A stretch of DNA of 64,000 nt, taken from Leucocoprinus leucothites (lineage: Eukaryota; Basidiomycota; Agaricomycetes; Agaricales; Agaricaceae). Numbering within the stretch: position 1 is the first letter of the stretch; the number at the start of each line of letters is the position of its first letter. The notes beneath the pieces were generated by a model that saw nothing but the letters and a program-made list of their open reading frames with translations, was not told the origin of the DNA and ran no database searches. Below are positions 33,396-45,700 of this stretch, piece after piece. The stretch spans positions 2,170,001-2,234,000 of the forward strand of contig JAACJO010000006.1 of NCBI GenBank assembly GCA_013368445.1, read 5' to 3'. The position numbers were made by a program, and so were the translations under genes.

Positions 33396-36300
33396 TTCGT
33401 GTCCTCTCTCCCACACTCGGGCTTTTTGGGCGACTGTTGCTTTTCTTGGAATGACCGATTGTGACAGGGCGACTGTTAGGAGGAATATGACTGATGGAGT
33501 TGGCGTTGGCAGGTGGAACAGCTATTCTCGTTTCGACTTTTACCCCTTTGCATCCGTCGCCGCTCACCGTTCCCTTCCCCTCCCCCCTCCCCCGGTACGA
33601 AATCGACAAAAATACATCCGTTCCCTCGACAATCCTCCCACTCGGTGCCTTTCGTATGGTGCGGCGGTGATGTGTGCGGTATTTTGGTACTCTTATGAGG
33701 CACCATGTGACATTCGATCCCGAACTTCCACCTAGCCAACCACTCACGCGCATACACGCATATACTATCTCCGCTTGTCACACGAACGGGAGTGGAAAAG
33801 TAGTTCCCCCCCCCTATCCTAACCTTATTCATTCGACTTATGGGGTCCGACTGTTGCGTTGACCCTCGACTGTGCAGAAGTTGGTTCTGCAAATATGCTG
33901 CTTTTTTATCCTTTGGGTTATCGTTATTCGTTCTGTGTTTATTCTGTAACCTTTTTTTTTTGCTTCGATATAGTAAGTACTGTTTTGTACCAGTTTAGTT
34001 AGATATAGTAGATACGTAGATACGTAGATAGTCAATTCGGTTTTCCATAGACATTTTTTTTTCCTTCCTCATCCTTCCTCCACCTTCCATCCCACCATTA
34101 CCTTTTTCTGACGGTTTTCGTTCAAATGGTCATGGGACGTGTGTGTGTTCTGTGTTCTTTTTTTCCCCACATCCATTTCGGTTCGGAACTCGTGAGTGAG
34201 TTGCTTTACTCGTCGAGCTTCCTTTCCTTACATATCCTCGTGATTCTCCACTCTTGGTCTCGTCATTAACTTTTAAAAACCATTCAACGCTTTGATATCG
34301 TACACTTTTCGTTCCCCTCCTCTTGGTGTTGCCGGCTTTGGCGGTCTTGAGAGGGGTAATTTTTTTTTGCTTCGAGGACGATATTTTATGCATTTATGTA
34401 GGTATATGCGGTTATGCAGTAGGTTAAAAACTCAAAAACAATGTAGAATAGTAATAGTAAAACAAAGGACTATAAGAATAAACTTTTCGTCGTATGCGAC
34501 TACTAGTAATGGCGTGTTTATAAATGACATGGGATGACGAAACTTGAAAAAGCCCGCAGCCCAAGTACGAAGAGGGAAGAGTGCCTAGATAAGATAAGTC
34601 TGCTCGTGTGAGCGCCCTGGTACCTTTGGGCGCTTGCTGCGTACCCTTTGCCCAGGCATTCCGGGATGACAGGTGACATACCGAGGCTGAATTGGGATTT
34701 CTTCGTACCCTCGTGTAACGGTGAGGGGTGGCCATGCTCGGAACGGCGTCGGGGTTACTTGACACAACCTTGAGTGACTTGAAGCGTTTATAGTAGACTG
34801 GCGTATGTACTACATTATTGTATAAGCGAGAGATTGGCAGTCGTACCCTGTGCCCTGCGAGATGTTGTCCAAACTTAGTGTTAGTGATTGGTGGATTGGA
34901 TTGGGGCTGGGCTGGGGCTGGGGCTGGGTATTCCGTGTAGATCCGAGTCCGAGTCTTGGAGGCGTTAGACTTTGAGCTTGATTAATTGATGGACTTGATG
35001 AAGGGCTAAGGAGAGTTAAGGAGAGTTGGTGGTGCTAGCTTAGTTGGGGCTGGTTCTTTGCTTTTTTTCTCTTGGTTCCGAGTGCACTCCGAACTTGGAG
35101 TGTGGGGAATGTGTGTGGTATTTTGAGATTTATGGGGGTGTATGTTAGTCCGAGGACTAAGTTGATGAGATGGTGGTTTTTCACATGTTCGAGGAGCGAC
35201 AATGTAGTTTATTTTGATGGTTTTCCAGTCCTCAGAGGCGATTGACGGACGGAGAGTAATGTAGAAGATACCCGACTACTAGAGTTTAATTTGAGGAGAC
35301 TGCCAAGTGGGAGGGTTAGGCAGAGGCGTCGCTTCCGAGGCTAGGGGCGAAAGACTCATGAGAAGTGTAAATGTATCTTTCATAACCGCAATAGTATAAG
35401 TGTGTTAAATCTGAATTTGGTTCTGGGACTTACCGTGAGTGGGAGTGGATGTGGTAGTACGGGGACTTCCGAAAGCGAGGAGGTACGAAAAGGATTGTGT
35501 GTTTCACCTACTCGCAATTCGTATTTGAACACCTGAAAAGCGTTTAGGAATTTACTCGAGGGTAAACTTGGTATAGAGAGACTTGGGAGACCTCTGAACG
35601 TCTGATGCCAAGGTCCTACTCAGTACTTGGCCGTCTTGAGTCTCGCATGAGCCGTCGGTATGTCGGGCCTTCTGTTCTTCCGATAAGCATCTACGCCACC
35701 GTATTTGACATATCGACCGCCCAACACGAGGATCTCAAGGAACCCATTTTCATTAACAGCAGGCGATAATTTTACATTGTAGTACTGCCAAGGTAATCTC
35801 CACTTACCCCCGTATTACTAGGTCCTTTTTTCTTCTTCTTTGCTGTTATAGAATGAATGAGAAACAAAGACGTGCGATAGAATGAATATCAGAAACTTTT
35901 TGTGGGGTAGATGAACAGCAAGTGGGATGAAACCACGAGTTTCCCTGGAGTTCATCCTGTAACTGAGATTGTGCCTCTACTAGGCGTAAGATTAGGGTTA
36001 CTGAATGTCGTAACCTTCAGGAACGGGATAATTGCCTACTACATACTCGTGATGATGATCAATCTAACATAGGGCCACCGCTGCGGAAACAGATGAAGAG
36101 CGACATTTTGCTATTCAAGAGAAAGAGAAACCGGAGGAGATTATCAAGGTGCTGTTGGTTTTTTCCAATTTGATTCTCAGCGTTTCAAAGGACCTTGATC
36201 GGATCCATGATGGATAGAAATAGATCAAGGATCAAAGCCCAAAGTCAAAAATCGTGGGATCCGAACGGCTTGTAGGCGTTTGTTTATTTATTCTTCTCCT

Positions 36301-39300
36301 ACATAGGAACTTGGTGAGCGCCTTGTAGCAAATGTGGAGAGGGCCAAATGGGTGCAAGTAGGTGCGAGTCATGAGACTCAGCGGTAGTGAACTCGAATGA
36401 ATTAATGATATTGGACCCTGAGAGTGCCTTGTTTGATCGCCACAAGCAAAAGCAAAGGATACTCAAATCTCCATTTGGGTGATCTGGGAGTCATCTCCAC
36501 GTCGACGAGTAAAGTCTGTACACTTACACATGGCGGTTACTGCCAAGTTGAACAAAGATACTCTGAGCGCAGTCGTTGTCGAGGTGATTGACAGTCGAGA
36601 CCTAATCGCAGAGTGTCGACAAACTGAGTGGTGGTGAGAGGAGAGTCATATACCTGGAGCTGGAGGCTGTTTCCCTGCCCACATGGGCACAAGTGTAACA
36701 AGACAGCTGACCAAGCGGAAGAATAACAAGAGAGGGTACGGGTTGGAGGGCAGTGTGATGTTTCCCTGGTGTCCAGAATTTTCCAGGTCCTGCGGATGTC
36801 GATGGGCTCGGACGAGTCCTTCATAAGTATTTGTACTCCGGAGTCACGAAAGGCGGTGTTTGAAGCAGAATGCAGTGAGCGATTCGCTAGAGAAAGTTCT
36901 ATAGGCAGAAAAAATGTTTTGTTCACCGAGTGAATAGACATGACTGCCATACCCGACAAGAATAAAGACACTTGTGCACAGCATAATCAACTCATGCGGA
37001 CCATATCCCAAACCCGTCGACAGTGCAACATGAGGCACCTCGCGCTCATGCGCAAGATAACTGCACCTCGTTTTCTTGTCGGTGGCAGATGAAGACCGAG
37101 AACCCAAGCCAGTGATACAAGCGCCCTGCCGCGCCTGCACAGGTAAGCGCTATTGTTAGCGCGCGTCAACTACACCGACACGGAGAAATTGCAGTCGCCG
37201 AGAGTTCTAATCGGAGACACAGATTAGACAGGTGATAGAAGAACAGGATCAACAAGCTCCATCCGTCGACTTTTGATCGCAGCTGTTCACAGAAATAAGT
37301 TTCGAAGGTCTGAGCCAAATAGCTCTGTATAATTCATTCTCACTTGCTGTTCAGAGGCAGAGGTGGTGATACGACTACTGGGGAAACAACGATGACGATA
37401 GTTGACATATTTCACTGCGTACTGCGTCATTCCAGTCGGCTCCTGTGGTCTGGCAAAGCAGGCTGAGCTATTATAAGAATGACTAGCCACGAAAGACGCT
37501 TAGGAGGCGACCTGTCAAGTAGACAGGGTGAACATGAGGCAGACAAGTTTAGACGAATCTCTGCACATTATCTCTTGAAAGCATACGCGACGTTCTCCTA
37601 AATTAGCTGAGCATAGCGTAAAGTTTATCCCGAATGGTGTTGAATTTGTAAATGATATATTGCACCTCGACGTACCGGTCTTCTGGAGAAAATGTAGTTT
37701 GAGAGGCTGAATTAGTCCTAGCTGAAACGGTAGGTGAACAGAGAAGGCTGTTGTCTAACGCAAACTCAGAATTTGAGTTCTGCCAAAAGGTGAAAGCCAT
37801 CAGATTTGGGCTCATATGTCAGTGATTGTCCAAGGATCATCTCAAATGCTCCCCGTAGACAATGGCATCTGTCAGCAGCCGTTGAACTTGTCAGCTACAC
37901 TGAATTAGTTTTCAGAACATATACAAGCTTGGCTTTTGGTCAATCTATCCGTAATGAGATTTACATCGCCTCCTCGGGGCCTATTCTCGATTTTTCTAGA
38001 CCACGTTGCAGTCGGAAACTCCGTTCAAAGAGATGGTTAACGGGGCATAGCCATGCATACTAGAGGCTCGATTCAATCGTTACCATCCTTGATTATAAGC
38101 TGTTCGAGCGTTGAATAGGTGTCGTTTGAAATGAACATTTGTAGAGTGCTTCGAAATGGGCGCTTCGATGAGAACGCGAATATGTAGGCATTTCTAAAAT
38201 TGAACTCTTTTATGAGCAAAGTTAATATGTTATTGGGGATGGAGGAGGGGTCAAAGTGGTCATGACTCCAGCCGTTGGAGAGTAAAATATGAAGAGTGGT
38301 GCAGGCAGTTCTTCACTGTTTCCCGTTCCCCCACTTGGAAGATTTGTAACAGTAATACCGGAAGGCAGGATCATACCAGCCTCTTTGAGCGAAAAAACAT
38401 GCCTCATGGCCAGAATCTATCTTATGTCAGTGGCACTCTGGACATCAGATTAATAATAGGAGTCGTACGATTCGCGGAGAGGGTAGTAGTTCATGCGCTT
38501 CAAGCACTATTGATATGACTGGTGCGAATGCTTGGCTGCGAGGGCAAAGACACATGATACTAGAAATGCCTATTTCAAATGTAGCAATAGTATAGTTTCA
38601 GCACATGAGCCGATAGACACGGTAAAGAACGATGGCCCACTGGAAGCGCAACGATTCAGCGAGTGCACGTAATGTGTGATTTAACAGCCTGGAAGCTAAC
38701 GATGATTAATGAGATCATTCTGTAGAGCGAAGGCATCACCCCTGAAGTGGATCTCTGCAATCGACCCCGACACGTCTATGGCGTCTTTTCCGCGTCTTTT
38801 CCGTTCTAGTTATGTCCTTGTCGTCATTCCGTTATCAAGCTTCCTCCTGTAAGCTTCATTGAAGTGCCCACTGACCTGGACTCGAATGGGATGGAGAGTA
38901 AAGATAGCGCCAATATAATCAAATTCTCACGATGGGGCGATTTAACAACAAACAAGTGCGTCATCAACACGCGACTTAATTGTCAACGATCCCGATCGCC
39001 TCCTGACTACCTCGGGATCCAGATTGCAGGCCATGAGGCTATTCAACGCTCTGACCGAATTGGATGTTTGTAAGCGTCATCTTGCTCAGCAATGCCAGAT
39101 ACTTACCCTCCGAGTATGACGGGCGCCATGTAATCCCGAATTTAATAATTACATCGCCTCCCATGGGAGGAATGGTCGCTTTTGAGGGATCGTGATCCTC
39201 CAAAGCGACCTGGTGTTGGATGTGAAAGTAATATCACGACGATTTTCCCCTACCATTGTGAAGGGCGCAAGTTTCCGTTTACAAATTGTGGCGGTTGATA

Positions 39301-39866
39301 CAAGAAGTTGTCCTGCTGCGGCAGGCGAGATGGGCGCCCGGAAAACAAACGGAGATACGACAGATCGCATTATAAACCTGAAGATTAAGGCTACTAATCG
39401 CCATTAATCCTGAATAGGCCAATTCCCTCCCCCTGCCGCCTCGAGGATCGCATATTCTTGGCACAAGTCCACCACACCGTCACTTGAGGGTCTGCAGCAT
39501 AGCCCGTCGCAGTATCGTTATTTCAACTGTATTTAGCCTCATGCGTCGTCACACATCACCATGACTCAGACGAGGAGGAGAAAACTGCCCGAGAGGAAAG
39601 GACTAGGTGACCAGTGGATTTTGTCGAGGCGATACCGCTGGCGGCAAGTGTTTGATGGAATCCCCACACTGCGTCAAACCTTGGATGATGACCGCCACCA
39701 AATTGGGATAAAAATTGATCCTGTTACAGCATTCCGACGATTCCGTTGCACCGCATTCTAAGAATGTAAACTGTCATCATAGCATGCCAGCCCAGTCCTT
39801 GGTCTCTGAAAAGTTTTGTAGCCGCTCTCCAATCCAAACATAATGCGATACACTTACTTTCCCGGG
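33396..39866. other. 6.5-kb interval without supported genes
   Basis: Starts with the 3' region of the gene at 32379, including C- and T-tracts. No recognisable gene follows. Minus-strand ORFs at 36537-37170 and 38222-38407 are partly hydrophobic or Pro-rich, but I could not build a gene from them. Confidence 0.45.
34903..34928 (+). repeat. G-run repeat with quadruplex pattern
   Basis: Five runs of three or four G are separated by CT (GGGG-CT-GGG-CT-GGGG-CT-GGGG-CT-GGG). This fits the G-quadruplex pattern with 2-nt loops and also a short TGGGGC-like microsatellite. Confidence 0.7.
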
Positions 39867-39874
39867 TATTTAAA
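39867..39874 (+). promoter_or_regulatory. TATA-like box of the DUF6699 gene at 39944
   Basis: TATTTAAA lies about 70 bp before the ATG and is followed by a long C/T-rich leader, similar to the leaders of the genes at 7970 and 32379. Confidence 0.45.
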
Positions 39875-39943
39875 CCGTCGCCGACTCGCCTCGTTGACCA
39901 ACTTCCCCCCCCACTACTCATTTCACCACCTCACCACTATCCA

Positions 39944-40681
39944 ATGCCTGGCAAACACGTCCGTTTCGCAAGAAATAATACTGTTCACACCTTCGCTCCG
40001 CCGACCCTCCCGCCCCCTCCACATCTTACTCACGACTCACACTCACCTGCATCTACGAATTCCCTTCTAACGCCCCCAGACCATCCAACACCCCTTCCTT
40101 CGGTGAATCCGCACAATAAACACTTGCCACCCCAAGTCAGACGCTCCCACTCCACATATCATTCATCATCGCCCCAACTCCACCCTCTACTTGAGGAGCT
40201 ACGCAATCCAGAACTCCTCTACGATGTTCGACTCCCCCCGACAAAGATTGGCTCCAAACGACGTGTCATCACGCCGGAGGAGTTCAGTGATCCTGCGACA
40301 TCACCGAGAACGTCCTCAATGACCATCATCCATAAATATCTTCCTTGGAGCATACACGTTAACCCAACTGGGTATTCGAGAAGTCGGGGGATGCATTATG
40401 TCACCGTGTGGGATGTTCTAAACGCTATTCACTTCTCCCTGCGAGCGAAGATCAGCCAAAGGGACTATGAAGGTCTTGGGAACGAAAGTAGGCATCAGCA
40501 CAGGGTGAAGAAAGCGTACGAGCACAGATATGGGTTGCACCAGCGAGGCTCATCAGGCTATCAAGCCGAGAAGATGGGTGGTGTACGACGGGTCGACTTC
40601 CTAGTGGAATACGTCAAATTCATGGGGCTCACGCTTCATAACGCGGACAAGGGAGAGTACACGTTGCACACCGACCACTAA
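39944..40681 (+). CDS. DUF6699 protein, 245 aa (array member 7, type A)
   Basis: Single exon. The N-terminus KHVRFARNNTVHTF shares the start motif of the gene at 32379 and is followed by a Pro/His-rich stretch to about residue 75. The domain begins at LHPLLEELRNP, then YDVRLPP, SMTIIHKYLPWSIHVNP, HYVTVWDVLNAIHFSLR, KKAYEHRYG and GVRRVDFLVEYVKFMGLTLH. This is a complete set of the type A motifs. The protein ends soon after the last one. No membrane segment or signal peptide. Function unknown. It is the right-hand end of the array in this window. Confidence 0.87.
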   Translation: MPGKHVRFARNNTVHTFAPPTLPPPPHLTHDSHSPASTNSLLTPPDHPTPLPSVNPHNKHLPPQVRRSHSTYHSSSPQLHPLLEELRNPELLYDVRLPPTKIGSKRRVITPEEFSDPATSPRTSSMTIIHKYLPWSIHVNPTGYSRSRGMHYVTVWDVLNAIHFSLRAKISQRDYEGLGNESRHQHRVKKAYEHRYGLHQRGSSGYQAEKMGGVRRVDFLVEYVKFMGLTLHNADKGEYTLHTDH

Positions 40682-42133
40682 AGGCTTGTTGGATTCTGCA
40701 AGCCAACCACATTTGTTTTTCCATGACGCAGTGGCCCTGCGTTGTATTTGTACCTATCGGAGTCTCACAGGCTGAGGCTCTAGGTCATTGTTCTGCTAGC
40801 ATCCTGTGCTTAGTGAACACTTCGGGTACTTTTAGTACCTCCGGACTTGCTCAATCTTTTATTGAGTCTATGACTTTATGCTTGCTCTTAATGTCGTCAT
40901 TTTTGATACCCAATGATACCTTGCACTGATCTACTTATCTTTGCAATATTCACAATCATCTTATTTTACACTACTTATTGTATCCCTATCGTAGTTTCCC
41001 TCATGTCTATCACGATTCTCATGAATCCATAATTTGATTTTGATTCACTGTAAAGTCAGAACACCAATAAGTCCGACCGTGGACCCATTCCGAGCAAAAG
41101 TCGCCCAATTCATTCCATAACATGGGGTGAAGGCTGTCGCGAAGGGATTTGAGCAACTACTCGTCGCGGCCGGATGATCAGACCCAATGGACAATCTAGA
41201 TCAGCACTAGAGGCTATGCTTAGAGCAAGAGCGAGGAATGTATCGAACCTGATGTCCGAACTCAGCGACAATCGCTACAGGGGACAACCTTATCAACCGG
41301 AGGAACTGAGAGCCCGAGCCGGCGTGATGAACACCAAGCGGTTAAGTATGACGTGGAATCCTTGAAGGCAGAGTGTTCTCACCAGGTGAACGTCATAGGG
41401 CGCTAAAAGCACCACCTATCAGCGCACCCTTGAACGTGCTCATGATGCAAGCGCTTGTTTTTTCTCCAATATGTACACCATTTATTCTGGCCGTCCGGCA
41501 TCTGAGGGCGTGTCAAACTATGAACCTGTTCCAGTGCCCATCGTCCACTCCGACCGTCATAAAGTCGGATCTTTGCTTTGGCACGAATAAGGCTATGACA
41601 ACATTACAGGGAAGCTCTATCTAAGATATCGTTCAACCAGGGCAGTATGTCCCAGATGCTCTCGCTGGCTCTTGACTCAAATCATGTCGTAGGAAGCGCA
41701 ATAATCACCCATAATATGTGTCTCCTAGCCCCTCCAACTTTGCTCCCAACGCACATGATGATCCTAGTTGAAACCCCGAGCGAACAATCTCCCTCAGTTC
41801 ATCTGCTCCTCATTGGGGAACACGCACTCCTATAGAGGATTAGCCTAAATAGGGTGCTCGATGAATGATGCACACTTTGATGCCCAGAGACTACCGCCGC
41901 TCAGTATTTTGGTCCCCGTTCACAGCCACCTTTGCCGATGATCTGATTAGTATTTCTACAGACTACCACGTATCACCTCACTTAGACACTTCTTGATTAA
42001 AATGACCAGTTTGGATGCTCCGTCACGGGGTTTGGCAGACCCGAAAGGCAGGTTATCCAACGCGGCGTTTGGATATTAAAGCTTCAGGCCTATGTTGTGT
42101 AACAACAGAGATGAACTAAATCCCTATTATCAC
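40682..42133. other. Intergenic interval
   Basis: No supported gene. Short ORFs at 41174-41365 and 41373-41624 carry no recognisable motif. Confidence 0.5.
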
Positions 42134-42594
42134 TAGGCAGGCTAAATTGACCCTTTGGCCAGCGCTCATCGGATCCATCATCGATTTCATTCTCTCTTTC
42201 ATCAATATTGGTTTCACATCCCTTTACATTGGTTGCAGCCCTCTTCACCACTATAAACGCATCCACCCACCTCATCGTCATCCGTGTTCACACAAAACGT
42301 GCATTTCAAATCGTAGCCGGCACCTTGCCTGGGCGGGCCATCAAATATGATGTCGACCTCTTTCCTCCAATGTCGACAGTGGGTAGTATCTCTGTTAGCA
42401 CCGGCCTGGTCATCATCTACCTAGTAGGAGTCGCTGTCTCAATCTGGAGTATTGTCTCAAAGGAAATATGGCATATGGTTGTAGAAGTCGCTGTGGGTGA
42501 CGTGGTATTTAAATTTCTTTGTGCCGAACTAAGGAGAGAAGGAAATACTTGGAGCTATCGAGGGGGATATTGGACGATGCTCAGGCTAGTGTGA
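42134..42594 (+). pseudogene. Small membrane-protein gene, apparently frame-shifted
   Basis: A hydrophobic frame opens after an acceptor-like CACTAG at about 42136 (LTLWPALIGSIIDFILSF), then protein-like sequence switches to another frame near 42209. From there it runs to TGA at 42592 with helices around TLVAALFTTINASTHLIVI and VGSISVSTGLVIIYLVGVAV, ending in a Tyr/Trp-rich tail. A single-base shift in the run ATATTGGTTTC would explain the break; an intron between the frames would have to be under 30 nt. No ATG is visible for the first part, so an upstream exon is missing or lost. A sequencing error is possible. Family not named. Confidence 0.4.
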
Positions 42595-42784
42595 GCGGGT
42601 CGTGATCGGGAAATCTTGGAAGTTTCTCTGAACCCTTTGTTCTCTAGCTATTATTGGATCATCTCCCGTATATCTCCTGATGATCCATATATTATGTATT
42701 GCAATCCATTAGTGTAAAGTGTAAGGTATCCAAGGGTCCCTAGAGGACTACAAGTACAACAAGTGTGAGAGCAATAATATCGAA

Positions 42785-45700
42785 TTATTCATCATCGTCT
42801 TCCTCGACAACGCTTTGCCGATTGGAAGCCTTCCGCCGGGGAGGGGCTAGATTGCGGTGAGTACGATGGCACACTTCGTGATAGCCTACAACACGAACCT
42901 TTTCTTGTCCCTCGTTTTTTTGCTGCTTTCTTTTTGATTTTCTTCTCGAAAGCCTGATCCTCCTCTCCCTGAGCCTTGTGTTCCTCTAGAATCTACGATA
43001 GAGTCAGTAAGAGCTGGGATCTAAGAGCCATCAAAGCGTGCCTTTTCGAACTCGTCCAATTCCGTATCAGGTTTGTCCTTCGATTTATTACTTCTTGCCT
43101 GTAGGAAGAAATCAATTGGTGTTCTGTCATATCGTCGAGCGGATTATACTTTGACGAGAATCTCCTCAAATCGGCCATAGACCCCTGGTTCATGTAGCTT
43201 GTCACGATAATATTGCAGGCCTTCGATCAGCTTCTTGGCCGATTTCTCACTCTTGAATGGTAGTAATGAAAGACAATACGCGATATCCCTCCATTGTCGT
43301 GGGTCCTCTGAGAAACGGAATCGCTGACACAGTTTCTCAACAATGTTCTCCGCTTGTTTTTCCTGTTTTATCATCTGAGTTTAAACGTCCAGGACAGCGA
43401 TGACGGGACGAACCTTATCAATGAAGGTAAAAATGTATTGTAGGATCTTCTGGAACTCTTCCTCCGGTACGGCATGGTCACCTGTGGAGAGGTGGCTGAT
43501 AACTAGCGAAAAAGTTAGATTTAATTTTAAATGGTTGCACAAGAGCACTTACCATCCGGCAAATTGTTGTAGATAGCGTTCTCCTTGGTGGACAGCTCCT
43601 TGAAGAATAGCTTCGCGAGATCCTGTATCCGCCCATCCTTATCCTCCAAGCACTTTGCCATCTCTCCCAGCTGACCCTTGACCTTGATCATTGCGTTCAA
43701 GATCAAATGAGTCAACACCATCAGCGTATTCTTCTTGACCTGAACGACACCATCCGACAAGCCTCTGTACAGCTCATGCGAGTTTTCGTCAACGATATTT
43801 GAAAACGATAGAGTGATATCGCCAAGAGCAATGACGACGTTACTCCTGATCGTAGCATCCTTCGAGGTTTCGAGGATCTTGAAAAGCAGAGGGAGATTCT
43901 CTTCGCAGAACCTTGAGCTAATGCAGAGGAGCTTGCCCAGCGCCACGGTGGCGATATTGCGGACGAGAGGATCCTGAGCAACGATATCAGCAGATTGTTA
44001 AGCCCCCAAAAAATAAATCATACCTTGTACTTGGGGGACCTCCGGCATATTTCGACAACGATAGGAGCGAAACTGGCGAGCAGCGCGTTCTCCCCATACA
44101 ATAGCTCTTCATGGCGTATACTGTGCATTCGATCACCAATTTCATCCTCAGCGTTACCCACAACCTGGTCCAGTTCCTCCCCATCTTTATCTTTGGAGGA
44201 TTTAGCGCCTTTGGCCTTCTTCTCTTCTAGTTTCGGAGCGAATTAGCCATGTAGGGAATCGAAGGATGAATATATTTAACTATACCTGCCAGTTTCTCAT
44301 CCTTTTGCCGCTTCCACTCCCTCTCGACAGTTTCCAAAAATACGAGCTCTTTGAGAGCGATATGTCCGATTACGCTCACTAGCTGGCTAACTCTGAAAGC
44401 ATCAGACTTTTCCTTTTCAGAGCTGTCATTCTGCGAGGCTTGGGTGAAGGCTGAAGTGGGTTGCGACATTGACACGTCGCCATCGCCATCCAAATCTGGC
44501 TCATCCTCATCTCCAGCGGGCTTGTCCTCGTCCTTAGAGCCTTCTTGTTCCTCCTCCACGTCTTTCATGTCTCGATCTCCGTCGTTTTCGTTCGCAGGGT
44601 CCCTGGGAGCAAAAGCGCGTTCCGCAAGCGATATGAGAACTTGTTTCGCCCATTGGCTTGGGTCCTTGCTAAGCGCGTAAACAGTGTTGATAATGTGCTC
44701 CGCCATTTGGAACCAATCTCTGTCACGACTTGGTTTCTCGATCATCTTCGCTAGTACCGTGAAAATGCGGTCGTTCATCGGATAGCGCAGCGTTCCCTCC
44801 TTGAGTGAGCCTTTGACCTTTTTGGCACTCCCACCGAGCCGCTGGAGGGCAACGCACGTGTAGCGAGCGAGTTGGAGATCCTTCTGAAGATAATCCTGAG
44901 CGAGGTACGATGGTAGATACGAAAGTGAACCTACACTGCCAATTTTTCCGAAGCCGACCTTGAGCATTGTCTCAATTTGGTCTTCGACGATACCCTTATC
45001 TGCCACGGCGAGCATCCCAAGTATCATGATTGCACCTCTTCGTTGACTGGGGGGTATGTTCTTGTTTATACCTGTGCCAAGATTCCGTCAGACCTAGTGC
45101 GACGAATGCAGGTTAATCACTAGGGTGCTTACCATATATCTGCCAGAGTTTCGCGACGACACCCCCGGGTATGAGGTGGCTCTCCATCATGATCCTCAAC
45201 ATCTCTTCTAGACTTGTAATCTCAGCAAGTGAGCAGTCGTAAGTAAGCCTTAAGGAGGAAGAAAAGTGAGGAAACTTTCGGCTGTGATGTGATAAAAACT
45301 CACTCTATCAGGTTTCTTGCGACGCTGTTGACTCGAGCTTTCTCTTCCTCTTCAGGGACTTCGAAGTATAGAGAGGAATAGACCTCGAGGAGGCGTTGAC
45401 GAATGCCCTTAAGCTCCTCTCCATCTCCCGATACCGAGCTGGTGTTGTCCTTCGTCCAGATGAGGTGGATCATCTTCTGAATGCCATCCTGTAAAAGTAG
45501 CCTGTCTTGGTATATCACAATGCTCGGGAGGGCATGTCAACTCACCTGTGCATCCTTGAGCTGGTACTCAAGTGCAACCCGGAAAAATTCCATCGTCTCT
45601 AGCACCTCAGCTTTGTTCGTCGACCCAAGGAGTCGCTTGAGGTTCTCCATCGCACTATCAAGTAAACGAATGAAGGTCATGGCCTCTGCATAATATTTTT

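Noticed and set aside
36537..37170. Possible minus-strand membrane protein
   Set aside because: Hydrophobic pieces occur in different frames and I found no introns that join them. No similarity by eye to the two membrane genes in the window.
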